Below, piece by piece: positions 8,783 through 16,821 of a DNA stretch of 64,000 bases (position 1 is its first letter; each line of letters begins with the position of its first letter). The translations under genes were made by a program, and so were the position numbers. This stretch comes from Rhizomicrobium electricum (GTDB lineage Bacteria > Pseudomonadota > Alphaproteobacteria > Micropepsales > Micropepsaceae). Location of the stretch: contig NZ_JAASQS010000004.1 in NCBI RefSeq assembly GCF_011762045.1, positions 124,001 through 188,000 of the forward strand. Reading direction: 5' to 3'. Under the pieces are notes generated by a model that was given only the letters and a program-made list of their open reading frames with translations, was not told the DNA's origin and searched no databases.

Positions 8783-9400
8783 ATGAACAAACGGATTTGG
8801 CTGGCGCTGGCGTGCACGAGCATCCTGGCGAGCGGTGCGGCGCTGGCGGATACCCATCCCCGGCTCGCGGGCATCAAGGAGTGCGATGCACCGAATTCGC
8901 CTGCGGATGGGCATGTCCGGTTCCTGGTCAAGGTGTCGGCGACCGGCGTCGTCGAAGACGTGCAGGTGGCGGAGTCGAGCGGCGATGCCTCGTCCGACCG
9001 GCGTGCCGCCAAATGCGTCGCCGGCTACAGCTGGACACCGGCGACCCATAACGGCGAAGCCGTCGAAGGCGTCGCCCATTTCACCTTTAATTTCGGCGTT
9101 CGCGTCGGCGATTTGGCGGACGGGCCGCGCAAGGCGTTCCATGTGCTCGAGCGCGATGCCGACCGGCGCTGCCGCAAGCTCTATCCGATCGATCCGCGGC
9201 TCGACATCGGCGGCCAGCCGATCACCCTCGTCGCCGTGGCGCGGCTGAAAGACGGCGAGATCCAGACCAAGGTGATGCAGTCGGCCGGCGAAAAGGCCGA
9301 CGCCGCGGCAGTCAAGTGCGTGACCAAGCTGGTGGCGGATCATGACGACCTGCCGGCCGAATTCGCCCGCACCATCGCGGTGGACTGGTCGCACCGCTGA
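8783..9400 (+). CDS. Periplasmic protein with two TonB-C-like repeats
   Basis: The protein has 205 residues with a clear signal peptide (MNKRIWLALACTSILASGAALA). After cleavage there are two copies of a TonB C-terminal-like motif. The first, VRFLVKVSATGVVEDVQVAESSG followed by a Cys and WTPA, is the better preserved; the second is VAVARLKDGEIQTKVMQSAG followed by a Cys. Cysteines in each unit could form disulfides. No proline-rich linker or membrane anchor is present, so it is not a classical TonB. Function unknown. A terminator follows the stop. Confidence 0.75.
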   Translation: MNKRIWLALACTSILASGAALADTHPRLAGIKECDAPNSPADGHVRFLVKVSATGVVEDVQVAESSGDASSDRRAAKCVAGYSWTPATHNGEAVEGVAHFTFNFGVRVGDLADGPRKAFHVLERDADRRCRKLYPIDPRLDIGGQPITLVAVARLKDGEIQTKVMQSAGEKADAAAVKCVTKLVADHDDLPAEFARTIAVDWSHR

Positions 9401-9405
9401 AAAAA

Positions 9406-9437
9406 ACGGACCCGCGCGATGCTTCGGGCGGGTCCGT
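9406..9437. terminator. Bidirectional rho-independent terminator
   Basis: ACGGACCCGC (9406-9415) pairs with GCGGGTCCGT (9428-9437). A run of six A precedes it, which becomes a U-run for the minus strand. It lies between convergent genes. Confidence 0.8.
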
Positions 9438-9455
9438 CGATAAGGGACTGAAACC

Positions 9456-9962
9456 TTACTGCGCGCTCATGAAATCGCGCTTGCCGACTTCGACGCCGTT
9501 GTGGCGCAGGATCGCGTAAGCCGTGGTGGTGTGGAAGAAGAAGTTCGGCAGCGCCCAGCGCATGAGATAATCGGCGCCGCTGAACTCGAACTTGTTACCG
9601 TGGATGTCGAGCACGATGTGCTTGTCGTCGGAACCGTCGATCTGTTCCGGCTTGAACGACTGCACGTAGTCGAGCGTCTTGGCGATGCGCGCCTGCAGAT
9701 CTTCGAACGTCGCTTCGGTATCGGCATAGCTCGGGATTTCGACGCCGGCGAGGCGCGACAGCGAACCCTTGGCGTGGTCGGTCGCGATCTGCACCTGACG
9801 GGTCAGCGCGAACATGTCGGGGAACAGCCGCGCCGTCACCAGCACGTTGGGATCGATCTTCTTGGCCGCGCAATACGCTTCGGCCTTCTTGAGCACGCCC
9901 GCGAGCGCGCTGAGATACTGCACATAGACCGGAACGGAGGCGGTATACATCGAAAGCGGCAT
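9456..9962 (-). CDS. DUF1993 family protein
   Basis: The 168-residue protein begins MPLSMYTASVPVYVQYLSAL and is all-helical by appearance, with the block ALTRQVQIATDHAKGSLSRL typical of DUF1993, a family related to DinB-like four-helix bundles. Conserved His residues occur in TDHAKG and FFFHTTTAYAILRHNG, but no function is established. The frame remains open far upstream, yet the ATG at 9962 has AGGGAG just before it and matches the family N-terminus. Confidence 0.88.
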   Translation of the reverse strand: MPLSMYTASVPVYVQYLSALAGVLKKAEAYCAAKKIDPNVLVTARLFPDMFALTRQVQIATDHAKGSLSRLAGVEIPSYADTEATFEDLQARIAKTLDYVQSFKPEQIDGSDDKHIVLDIHGNKFEFSGADYLMRWALPNFFFHTTTAYAILRHNGVEVGKRDFMSAQ

Positions 9963-9993
9963 ATTAGTTCTCCCTGAGTTCGGCGTGAATTTA

Positions 9994-10033
9994 GTGTGTG
10001 CGGCGCCGCAGCGAAACCGGCATTCGCACACAC
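9994..10033. terminator. Nine-base-pair hairpin, possible terminator
   Basis: GTGTGTGCG (9994-10002) pairs with CGCACACAC (10025-10033). It lies 22 bases after the end of the 10055-11188 gene and 32 bases before the start of the DUF1993 gene. No clear U-run follows, so it may be an intrinsic terminator, an attenuator or a regulator site. Confidence 0.4.
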
Positions 10034-10054
10034 CAAAAGGTTCGTGATCAACGG

Positions 10055-11188
10055 TCACAGCCAGGCGAGCAGATGACGCGTCGGCGTCAGCGGCAGGGTT
10101 TTCGGCAGGCGCCGTTTCGCCAGCCACCACGGCCGCCAGATTTGCCGCCACATCGCGACATCGAGCGGCGCGCTGTCCCAAGGGAAGCAGTCGTCGGGCA
10201 CGCGCCGAAGGTCGTGCCGCGCCAGCCAGCGATGCGCCGCCCACCACAGTTCGGCCGGGGCCACGACGTTCCGCGGCAGCCGGATTTCGTAGAGGTTGGG
10301 CAAGGGCTCGCTGCGGCTGCGCGTCAATCGCAGGGTCGCGATGCGCTGCCCGTCGCGCCGCACGCTCCACAGGCGCGAGGTGTTGTGGGCGAGATCGCTG
10401 CCGTAGGTGCGCAGGCAGTTGTCCATCGCCTGCGCTTCGGCGACGAGGTCGGCGGCGGTGGCGAGCGGTACGAAGTCGTAACCGTCGATGTGGTCGGGCG
10501 TCAGCCAGACATCGGCGAGCTTGCCGTCGCCGAGATTGAGATGCAGATCGACGGTCTCGATCCACTGCCGTGCCCAGCGCTGCGCCGTCGCCATGTTCAT
10601 CGCCGGACGAAACGGCTTTTCGATCAGCGCCGCGCCGCGCGTGCCGGGCTCTTGCGAAAACCACGCCCACAAGGCGATGCGCCGGATCTGCCGGCGGTCG
10701 AGCACGCGCACGCGGTTCTTCAGGCGGCTCACTTCGCGCGCCAGCCACACCGCGACGTCCTCGTTGCCCCAATAGGCGGCAAGCGCCACCGCTTCGAGCC
10801 AAGCCTTGGCGTTCACCCGATGCTGCGGCAGGTGATTGGCGATCCGGCGCACGAAGTCGGGCGAATCCGGCAGCGGCGGCAGCGCGCCGAAAAAGCATTC
10901 CGGCGGCAGTTTCTTCAGCCATAGCGGCACGCGCGCGGCCTCGGCGATGGCGGCCAAGGGATCGCCCGCGACCACCAGCGCCGTCAGCGGTGCCGGATCG
11001 GGCGCATGCGTCAGCGCCACCGCCAGCGCCGGAAAGCTGACGGCGAGATCGGCGAGCCGGGGATGGCGCGCCGCCAGCGCCGCGACCGGGGCGCGGACCT
11101 CGTCGCGGAAGCGTTTGAGATGCTGGTCGAGCGAACGCGGAGCCGCGTCCACGCGCCAGGCAAGGCGCACAGAAGTATGGATTGTCAT
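10055..11188 (-). CDS. Hypothetical protein with PcfJ-like segment
   Basis: This 377-residue soluble protein is rich in Trp, Arg and Leu. The N-terminal 200 residues look helical, with several W-A or W-L repeats. Around residue 265 the stretch AMDNCLRTYGSDLAHNTSRL followed by SVRRDGQRIATLRL recalls the H-C-V-G-x-Y block of PcfJ-like proteins, found on conjugative elements and in many chromosomes. The resemblance is weak and function is unknown. A PTS-free, signal-free N-terminus suggests a cytoplasmic protein. The gene stands alone between two intergenic regions. Confidence 0.7.
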   Translation of the reverse strand: MTIHTSVRLAWRVDAAPRSLDQHLKRFRDEVRAPVAALAARHPRLADLAVSFPALAVALTHAPDPAPLTALVVAGDPLAAIAEAARVPLWLKKLPPECFFGALPPLPDSPDFVRRIANHLPQHRVNAKAWLEAVALAAYWGNEDVAVWLAREVSRLKNRVRVLDRRQIRRIALWAWFSQEPGTRGAALIEKPFRPAMNMATAQRWARQWIETVDLHLNLGDGKLADVWLTPDHIDGYDFVPLATAADLVAEAQAMDNCLRTYGSDLAHNTSRLWSVRRDGQRIATLRLTRSRSEPLPNLYEIRLPRNVVAPAELWWAAHRWLARHDLRRVPDDCFPWDSAPLDVAMWRQIWRPWWLAKRRLPKTLPLTPTRHLLAWL

Positions 11189-11445
11189 GACTTTTCGATG
11201 CCGCGCGACGGCGGCGGTTCCTGGAAAATGTGTGGGCGTAGATGCCTGGATTCACCCAGGCGTCACGGCGTCAGAGATCGCGCCACGAGCCGGGGAAGCG
11301 GTCCACTTGATTCAAAATGTGCCTCCCTCATCGAAACGAGGACCGAGATAAATCAATCGGCGCGCGGATTCAACCGGGATATGATGCAGAACCGTCACAC
11401 GCGTAAGTCAAAAATCACGCCGCACGAGTCACGAAGGGAATATCC

Positions 11446-12756
11446 ATGAAATTGCGCGCCGCCTTGCTTGCCTTGACGCTTCTGGCCGGAGCGGCCGAGG
11501 CCGGTCCCGTTCTGATGATTTCGCTCGACGGTCTTCGCCCCGCCGACGTGATCGAGGCGGAGAAGAAAGGCCTCAAGCTGCCGAACCTCACGGCGTTTTT
11601 GAAACAGAGCGCGTATGCCAGCGGTGTCAGGAACGTGCTGCCGACCGTGACGTATCCCGATCACACCACCCTCATCACCGGCGTCTGGCCCGACAAGCAC
11701 GGCGTCGGCAACAACGAGATGCTCGATCCGACCGGCAAGAATCTGCAGGGCTGGTACTGGTACGCCGAAGACATCAAGGTGCCGACATTGTGGGATGCGG
11801 TGCACGCATCGGGCGGCAAGGTCGGTTCGGTTGGCTGGCCGGTGTCGGTGGGATCGCTGGCGATCGACGAAAACGTGCCGGAATACTGGCGCGCCCAGAA
11901 TGCCGAAGACCTGAAGCTGTTGCGCGCGGTGGCGACGCCCGGTCTGATCGGCAAGCTCGAAAAGGAAACCAGGCTGCCGCTCGGCGCCCTGTTCGGCGAG
12001 GATCCGCAGCACGATGTCGCTCGCGCCACGTATGCCATCGAGATCATGGCCGATCTCAAGCCTCAGTTCATGACCGTGCATCTCGTCAGCCTCGATCATT
12101 ATCAACACACCTATGGGCCGGATTCGGCGGAATCGAAGAAGGCGCTGGAAGCTCTCGATGCCGATGTCGGCAAGCTGATCGCCGCCGCCAAAGCGGCTCA
12201 TCCCGATGTCACCATTGCGGTCGTCTCCGATCACGGTTTCGCCGCGGTGCATGACGGCGTCTATCTCGACCGGATTTTCGCCGAGGCGGGCCTCATCACC
12301 ATCGAGAACGGCAAGGTCACGGATTGGCAGGCCTATGCCTGGAACGCCGGCGGTTCGGCCGCCATCGTGCTCAAGGACCCGAATGATGCGGCGGTGAAAG
12401 CGAAGGTCGAAGCGCTGCTGGCCAAGCTCGCCGCCGATCCCAAGTCGGGCGTGGCGCGCGTCATCGATGCCAAGGCGGTTGCCGAGCGCGGCGGTTCGCC
12501 CAAGGCGTCGTACTGGGTCGATTTCAAGATCGGCTACAGCGGCGAAGGCGACTTCACCATCTCCAAGACCTACACGCTGAAAGGCACCCACGGCTATTTC
12601 CCCGATCACAAGGAAATGCGCGCCACCTTCATGATCGCCGGCCCCGGCATCAAGGCGGCGAAGCTCGGCGAGATCGACATGCGCGACATCGCGCCGACCC
12701 TGGCGAAGGTGCTCGACGTGAAACTCGACAAAGCCGACGGCAAGCCGCTGCTGTGA
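11446..12756 (+). CDS. ENPP-type phosphodiesterase/nucleotide pyrophosphatase
   Basis: The 436-residue protein has a signal peptide (MKLRAALLALTLLAGAAEA), so it is periplasmic or secreted. The type I phosphodiesterase fold of the alkaline phosphatase superfamily follows. Metal-binding Asp lies in MISLDGLRP, the likely nucleophile Thr69 in PTVTYPDHTT, further ligands in SLDHYQHTYGP and VSDHGF, and the last His in KGTHGYFPD. Enzymes of this family hydrolyse phosphodiester or pyrophosphate bonds in nucleotides or lipids; the substrate cannot be inferred. The gene is monocistronic and is followed by a family A repeat. Confidence 0.93.
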   Translation: MKLRAALLALTLLAGAAEAGPVLMISLDGLRPADVIEAEKKGLKLPNLTAFLKQSAYASGVRNVLPTVTYPDHTTLITGVWPDKHGVGNNEMLDPTGKNLQGWYWYAEDIKVPTLWDAVHASGGKVGSVGWPVSVGSLAIDENVPEYWRAQNAEDLKLLRAVATPGLIGKLEKETRLPLGALFGEDPQHDVARATYAIEIMADLKPQFMTVHLVSLDHYQHTYGPDSAESKKALEALDADVGKLIAAAKAAHPDVTIAVVSDHGFAAVHDGVYLDRIFAEAGLITIENGKVTDWQAYAWNAGGSAAIVLKDPNDAAVKAKVEALLAKLAADPKSGVARVIDAKAVAERGGSPKASYWVDFKIGYSGEGDFTISKTYTLKGTHGYFPDHKEMRATFMIAGPGIKAAKLGEIDMRDIAPTLAKVLDVKLDKADGKPLL

Positions 12757-12768
12757 TGGAGCCAGTAT

Positions 12769-12951
12769 TGTCATCCCCGGCTGAGCCAGCGTAGCGCAGC
12801 GAAGGGAAGGGGACCCAGGTCGTCACGTCGCTGGGGCGGCAAAAGGTGAGCACGTATTCTTTGACATCGACGCGTGTGCTTACACCTGGGTTCCCTTCCC
12901 CTCGCATTTCACTGCTGCTGCGCAGCGCGAAGTGCTCGGCCGGGAATGACA
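12769..12951. repeat. Family A palindromic repeat, full copy
   Basis: It begins TGTCATCCCCGG and ends CCGGGAATGACA. The inner arms read GGGGACCCAGGT and ACACCTGGGTTCCC. Within the right half, CACTGCTGCTGCGCAGCGCG can fold into a lateral hairpin. It lies between the ENPP gene and the end of mfd. Confidence 0.85.
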
Positions 12952-12972
12952 CTATTTGTAGGTCCGTTCCGC

Positions 12973-15900
12973 CTAAGCCGCCTCGGCCAGTTTCGCCAGC
13001 GCCGTCAGCACGCCTTTGACGCCTTTGAGCCGCGTGTCGGCATCGTCCCAGTTGCGGCTGATGACGATCTTCTGGTCGGGGCGCACTTTCACCGTGCCGG
13101 CGTGATCGTTGATGAGGCGCACCAGGCCGATCGGATTGGCGAAGGTATTGTTGCGGAAGCCGATGATGCCGCCCTTCGGGCCCGCATCGATCTTCTCGAC
13201 GCCCGCCTTACGGCACAGCGCCTTGATCGCGGCGATCTCGAACAGATGGTTCACTTCTTCCGGCAAGGGGCCGAAGCGGTCGATCATCTCGGCGGCGAAG
13301 CGGTCCATATCGGCGCGATTTTCGATCCCGGCCAGCCGCCGGTAGAGCGCCATGCGCACATTGAGATCGGGCACATAGGTTTCCGGAATCAGCACCGAGG
13401 CGCCGATATTGATCGACGGCGACCATTGGTCGTCGACGGTGGCATCCGTGGCATCGCCGCCGGCGCGCAATTGCGACACCGCTTCTTCCAGCATCTCCTG
13501 ATAAAGCTCGATGCCGACTTCCTTGACGTGACCGGATTGCTCTTCGCCCAAGAGATTACCGGCGCCGCGGATATCCATGTCGTGGCTCGCCACCGTGAAC
13601 CCGGCGCCGAGCTGGTCGAGCGATTGCAGCACTTCGAGCCGCCGCTGTGCGGTTTCGGTGATGGCGTGGTCGGCGGGCGTGGTCAGATAGGCATACGCGC
13701 GCTGTTTGGAACGGCCGATGCGTCCGCGCAATTGATAGAGCTGCGACAGGCCGAACATGTCGGCGCGATGCACCACCAGCGTGTTGGCGGTCGGAATGTC
13801 GAGACCGGATTCGACGATGTTGGTCGAGATCAGGACATGCACCTTGCGGTCGTAGAAGGCGCCCATCACCTCTTCCAGCGTTGTGGCCGACATCTGGCCG
13901 TGCGCCACCGCCGCTTTCACTTCCGGAACGTTGGTTTTGAGGAATTCCTCGGCCTCGCGTAGGTCCGAAATGCGCGGAGCGACGTAGAAGCTCTGGCCGC
14001 CGCGATAATGCTCGCGCAACAAGGCTTCGCGGATCACCATCGGATCGAACGGCGTCACGAAGGTGCGCACGGCCAGGCGGTCGATCGGCGGCGTCGTGAT
14101 CAGCGACAGATCGCGCACGCCCGACAGAGCAAGCTGCAAGGTGCGCGGGATCGGCGTCGCCGTCAGGGTCAAGACATGCACGTCGGCCTTGAGGCCTTTG
14201 AGGCGTTCTTTGTGCGCCACGCCGAAATGCTGCTCCTCGTCGACGATGACGAGACCGAGATTGGAAAATTCGATGTTCTTGGCCAGGAGCGCGTGCGTGC
14301 CGACGACGATATTGACGTCGCCTTTCTTCAAGCCTTCCTTGGTCTCGCGCACTTCCTTGGCGTCGACGAAACGCGACAGCTGGCGCACGGTGATGGGGAA
14401 GCCTTTGAAGCGCTCGGCGAAGGTGCGGTAATGCTGGCGCGCCAGCAGCGTCGTCGGCACCACCACCGCCACCTGATTGCCGGTCATCGCCGCCACGAAC
14501 GCCGTGCGCAGCGCCACCTCGGTCTTGCCGAAGCCGACGTCGCCGCAGACGAGGCGGTCCATCGGCCGGCCTTTGGCGAGATCCTCCACCGCATCGGCGA
14601 TGGCTTTTTCCTGATCCTCGGTTTCCTGATAGGGGAAGCGGGCGCAGAATTCGTCCCACACCCCTTGCGGTTTTTCGATTTCCGGCAGCGTTTTCAGTTC
14701 GCGCGCCGCGGCGATGCGGATCAGTTCGCCGGCGATCTCGCGCACGCGCTGGCGCGCCTTGGCTTTGCGCTGCTGCCAGCCGACGCCGCCGAGCTTGTCG
14801 AGTTGCACGCCGTCTTCGGCGCCGTAACGGGTGAGAAGCTCGATGTTCTCGACCGGCAAAAACAGCTTGCCGCCGTCGTATTGCAGTTCGAGGCAATCGT
14901 GCGGCGCACCGGTGACGTCGATGGTCTGCAGTCCGACATAGCGCCCGACGCCGTGTTCGATATGGGTGACGAGATCGCCCGGCGTCAGGCCGCTCGCTTC
15001 GGTGAGGAAGTTCTGCGCCTTGCGCGCCCGTTTGTGGGAGACCATGCGGTCGCCCAAAATGTCCTGCTCGGCGATCACCGCGAAATCGGGCGCTGCGAAG
15101 CCGTGCTCGATGCCGAGCACCGCCAGACCCACCGCGCCCGGCGCCATCTTGGCGGCATCGTGCCAATCGCTCACCGGCCGGATCGCCTTGACGCCATGGT
15201 CCGACAACACGCCGCCCATGCGTTCGGCCGAGCCTTCGGTCCACGCCGCCACGATGACGCGCTTCTTCTCGGCGATCAGGTCGGCGATATGCTCGCCCGC
15301 CGCCTTGAACACATTGACGCCGGTCTGCGCCCGTTCGGGTGCGAAATCGCGGCCGAGGTGCCCGTGCGCATCGACCGACTTCATCGATTCCGGCGCCTGG
15401 AACGGCGTGAGATCGCGCACCGGATGGCGCTTCAGCACCGTCTCCCATTCGTCGGCGGTCAGATACAGCGCCTCAGGCTTCAGCGGCTTGTACGGCGGGG
15501 CTTTCAGCGCGCCTTTCTTGGCCGGTTCGTCTTTGAGGAATTCGCGCCGCGTCTCGTAATAGTCGGCGATCAGTTCGAGCCGCGCTTTCTTGGCTTCCTC
15601 GGTGTGATGGCCGAGCATGACGAGGGCGCGGGGCGTGTAGTCGAACAGGGTTTCGAGTTTTTCGTAGAACAGCGGCAGCCAGTGCTCCATGCCGGGGCTT
15701 TTGCGCGCCTCGGACACGGATTCGTACAGCGGATCGTCGACCGCGGGCCCGAACGCCGCGACATAGCCGGTGCGGAACCTGCGCACCCCCGCTTCGTCGA
15801 GCGGCACTTCGCTAGCCGGCAGCAGTTCGATCGCCTGCACCTCGCCCGACGACAATTGCGTTTCGGCGTCGAAGGTGCGGATGGCATCGAGGCGGTCGCC

Positions 15901-16479
15901 GAAGAAATCGAGCCGCAAGGGTTCCAGTCCCGGCGGCCACAGATCGACGATGCCGCCGCGCACCGCGAAATCGCCCGGCTCGCGCACGGTCGAGGCGCGC
16001 GAATAGCCGTTGGCGGCGAGGTAATGCGAGAGATCGTCGTGGCTGACGGTGTCGCCGATCCTGGCGGAGAAACTGGCGCCGCGGATGATTTCGCGCGCCG
16101 GCACCCGCTGCAGGATGGCATTGACCGTCGTCACCACCACCGCGGGGCCTGAATCCTTGTCCCGCCGCGCCAAGGCGGCGAGGGTCGCCAGCCGCTGGCT
16201 TTCGATATCCGGGCTCGGCGACATGCGGTCGTAGGGCAGGCAGTCCCAGGCGGGAAAGCTCAGTACCGGCACCTTGGGCGTGAAGAAGGCGATGGTGTCG
16301 GCCGCGCTGGCGGCTTTGACGCCGTCCTGCGCCACCAGGATCACCAGACCTTTCAGCGATCCGGCGGCGGCCCCGGCCAGCCACGCATCGAAACCTTCCG
16401 GCGCGCCCGAGACCGTGATCCGGCCCTCGGTGCGGGCGATATAGTTTACACGTTCCAAGTGGGATCTTCTCGCGAACAC
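12973..16479 (-). CDS. mfd: Transcription-repair coupling factor Mfd
   Basis: This 1168-residue ATP-dependent translocase removes stalled RNA polymerase from lesions and recruits UvrA. The UvrB-homology modules occupy the first 400 residues, followed by the RNA polymerase-interaction domain (about 500-580, with LVTHIEHGVGRYVGL and LFLPVENIELLTRYG). The RecG-like motor has GDVGFGKTE near 645 and the DEEQ box near 745. The C-terminal TRCF domain includes the NLLGEEQSGH region and D7. The start is a GTG overlapping the end of sdhE by 34 bases. The sdhE-mfd pair facing recG is a common alphaproteobacterial arrangement. Confidence 0.98.
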   Translation of the reverse strand: MFARRSHLERVNYIARTEGRITVSGAPEGFDAWLAGAAAGSLKGLVILVAQDGVKAASAADTIAFFTPKVPVLSFPAWDCLPYDRMSPSPDIESQRLATLAALARRDKDSGPAVVVTTVNAILQRVPAREIIRGASFSARIGDTVSHDDLSHYLAANGYSRASTVREPGDFAVRGGIVDLWPPGLEPLRLDFFGDRLDAIRTFDAETQLSSGEVQAIELLPASEVPLDEAGVRRFRTGYVAAFGPAVDDPLYESVSEARKSPGMEHWLPLFYEKLETLFDYTPRALVMLGHHTEEAKKARLELIADYYETRREFLKDEPAKKGALKAPPYKPLKPEALYLTADEWETVLKRHPVRDLTPFQAPESMKSVDAHGHLGRDFAPERAQTGVNVFKAAGEHIADLIAEKKRVIVAAWTEGSAERMGGVLSDHGVKAIRPVSDWHDAAKMAPGAVGLAVLGIEHGFAAPDFAVIAEQDILGDRMVSHKRARKAQNFLTEASGLTPGDLVTHIEHGVGRYVGLQTIDVTGAPHDCLELQYDGGKLFLPVENIELLTRYGAEDGVQLDKLGGVGWQQRKAKARQRVREIAGELIRIAAARELKTLPEIEKPQGVWDEFCARFPYQETEDQEKAIADAVEDLAKGRPMDRLVCGDVGFGKTEVALRTAFVAAMTGNQVAVVVPTTLLARQHYRTFAERFKGFPITVRQLSRFVDAKEVRETKEGLKKGDVNIVVGTHALLAKNIEFSNLGLVIVDEEQHFGVAHKERLKGLKADVHVLTLTATPIPRTLQLALSGVRDLSLITTPPIDRLAVRTFVTPFDPMVIREALLREHYRGGQSFYVAPRISDLREAEEFLKTNVPEVKAAVAHGQMSATTLEEVMGAFYDRKVHVLISTNIVESGLDIPTANTLVVHRADMFGLSQLYQLRGRIGRSKQRAYAYLTTPADHAITETAQRRLEVLQSLDQLGAGFTVASHDMDIRGAGNLLGEEQSGHVKEVGIELYQEMLEEAVSQLRAGGDATDATVDDQWSPSINIGASVLIPETYVPDLNVRMALYRRLAGIENRADMDRFAAEMIDRFGPLPEEVNHLFEIAAIKALCRKAGVEKIDAGPKGGIIGFRNNTFANPIGLVRLINDHAGTVKVRPDQKIVISRNWDDADTRLKGVKGVLTALAKLAEAA

Positions 16480-16742
16480 AGCGCCTTGAGCCGGGCGAAG
16501 ACGGGCGTGTCGTACGCCTCCGGCAGCGGCTTTTCGCCTTTCAGCCAGGCGAACACGTCCTGATCGGGCGCCTCAAGCAGGGCATCGAGCTGGTCGCAGG
16601 CCGCGTCATCGAGGGTGTCGATTTCCCGCGCCGCAAAGGTCCCGAAGATCAGATCGACCTCCTTGAACCCGCGCCGCTGGCACCGGAACAATAGCTGTTT
16701 GCGGCGGACCTCGATCGACCCACCGTTCGGAGCAGTAGACAT
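16446..16742 (-). CDS. sdhE: FAD assembly factor SdhE
   Basis: The 98-residue protein belongs to the SdhE/DUF339 family, which promotes covalent flavinylation of succinate dehydrogenase. The family RGxxE motif is present as RGFKEVDLI, preceded by RRKQLLFRCQ. The helical tail includes LDALLEAPDQDVFAWLKGE. The ATG at 16742 is taken as start; an in-frame TTG seven codons upstream (16763) lacks a ribosome site. It is the first gene of the sdhE-mfd operon and is divergent from recG, with an 79-base gap that must hold both promoters. Confidence 0.95.
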   Translation of the reverse strand: MSTAPNGGSIEVRRKQLLFRCQRRGFKEVDLIFGTFAAREIDTLDDAACDQLDALLEAPDQDVFAWLKGEKPLPEAYDTPVFARLKALCSREDPTWNV

Positions 16743-16821
16743 GCTATTGATATAGCGTTCCAAACCGGGTTCTGCCAGTACCCGCCTGACGTCCGGCTAA
16801 GCCTCGAATATCGTTGCCAAC

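Noticed and set aside
14008-16152. 714-codon open frame antisense to mfd
   Set aside because: Low-complexity mirror of mfd; no motifs.
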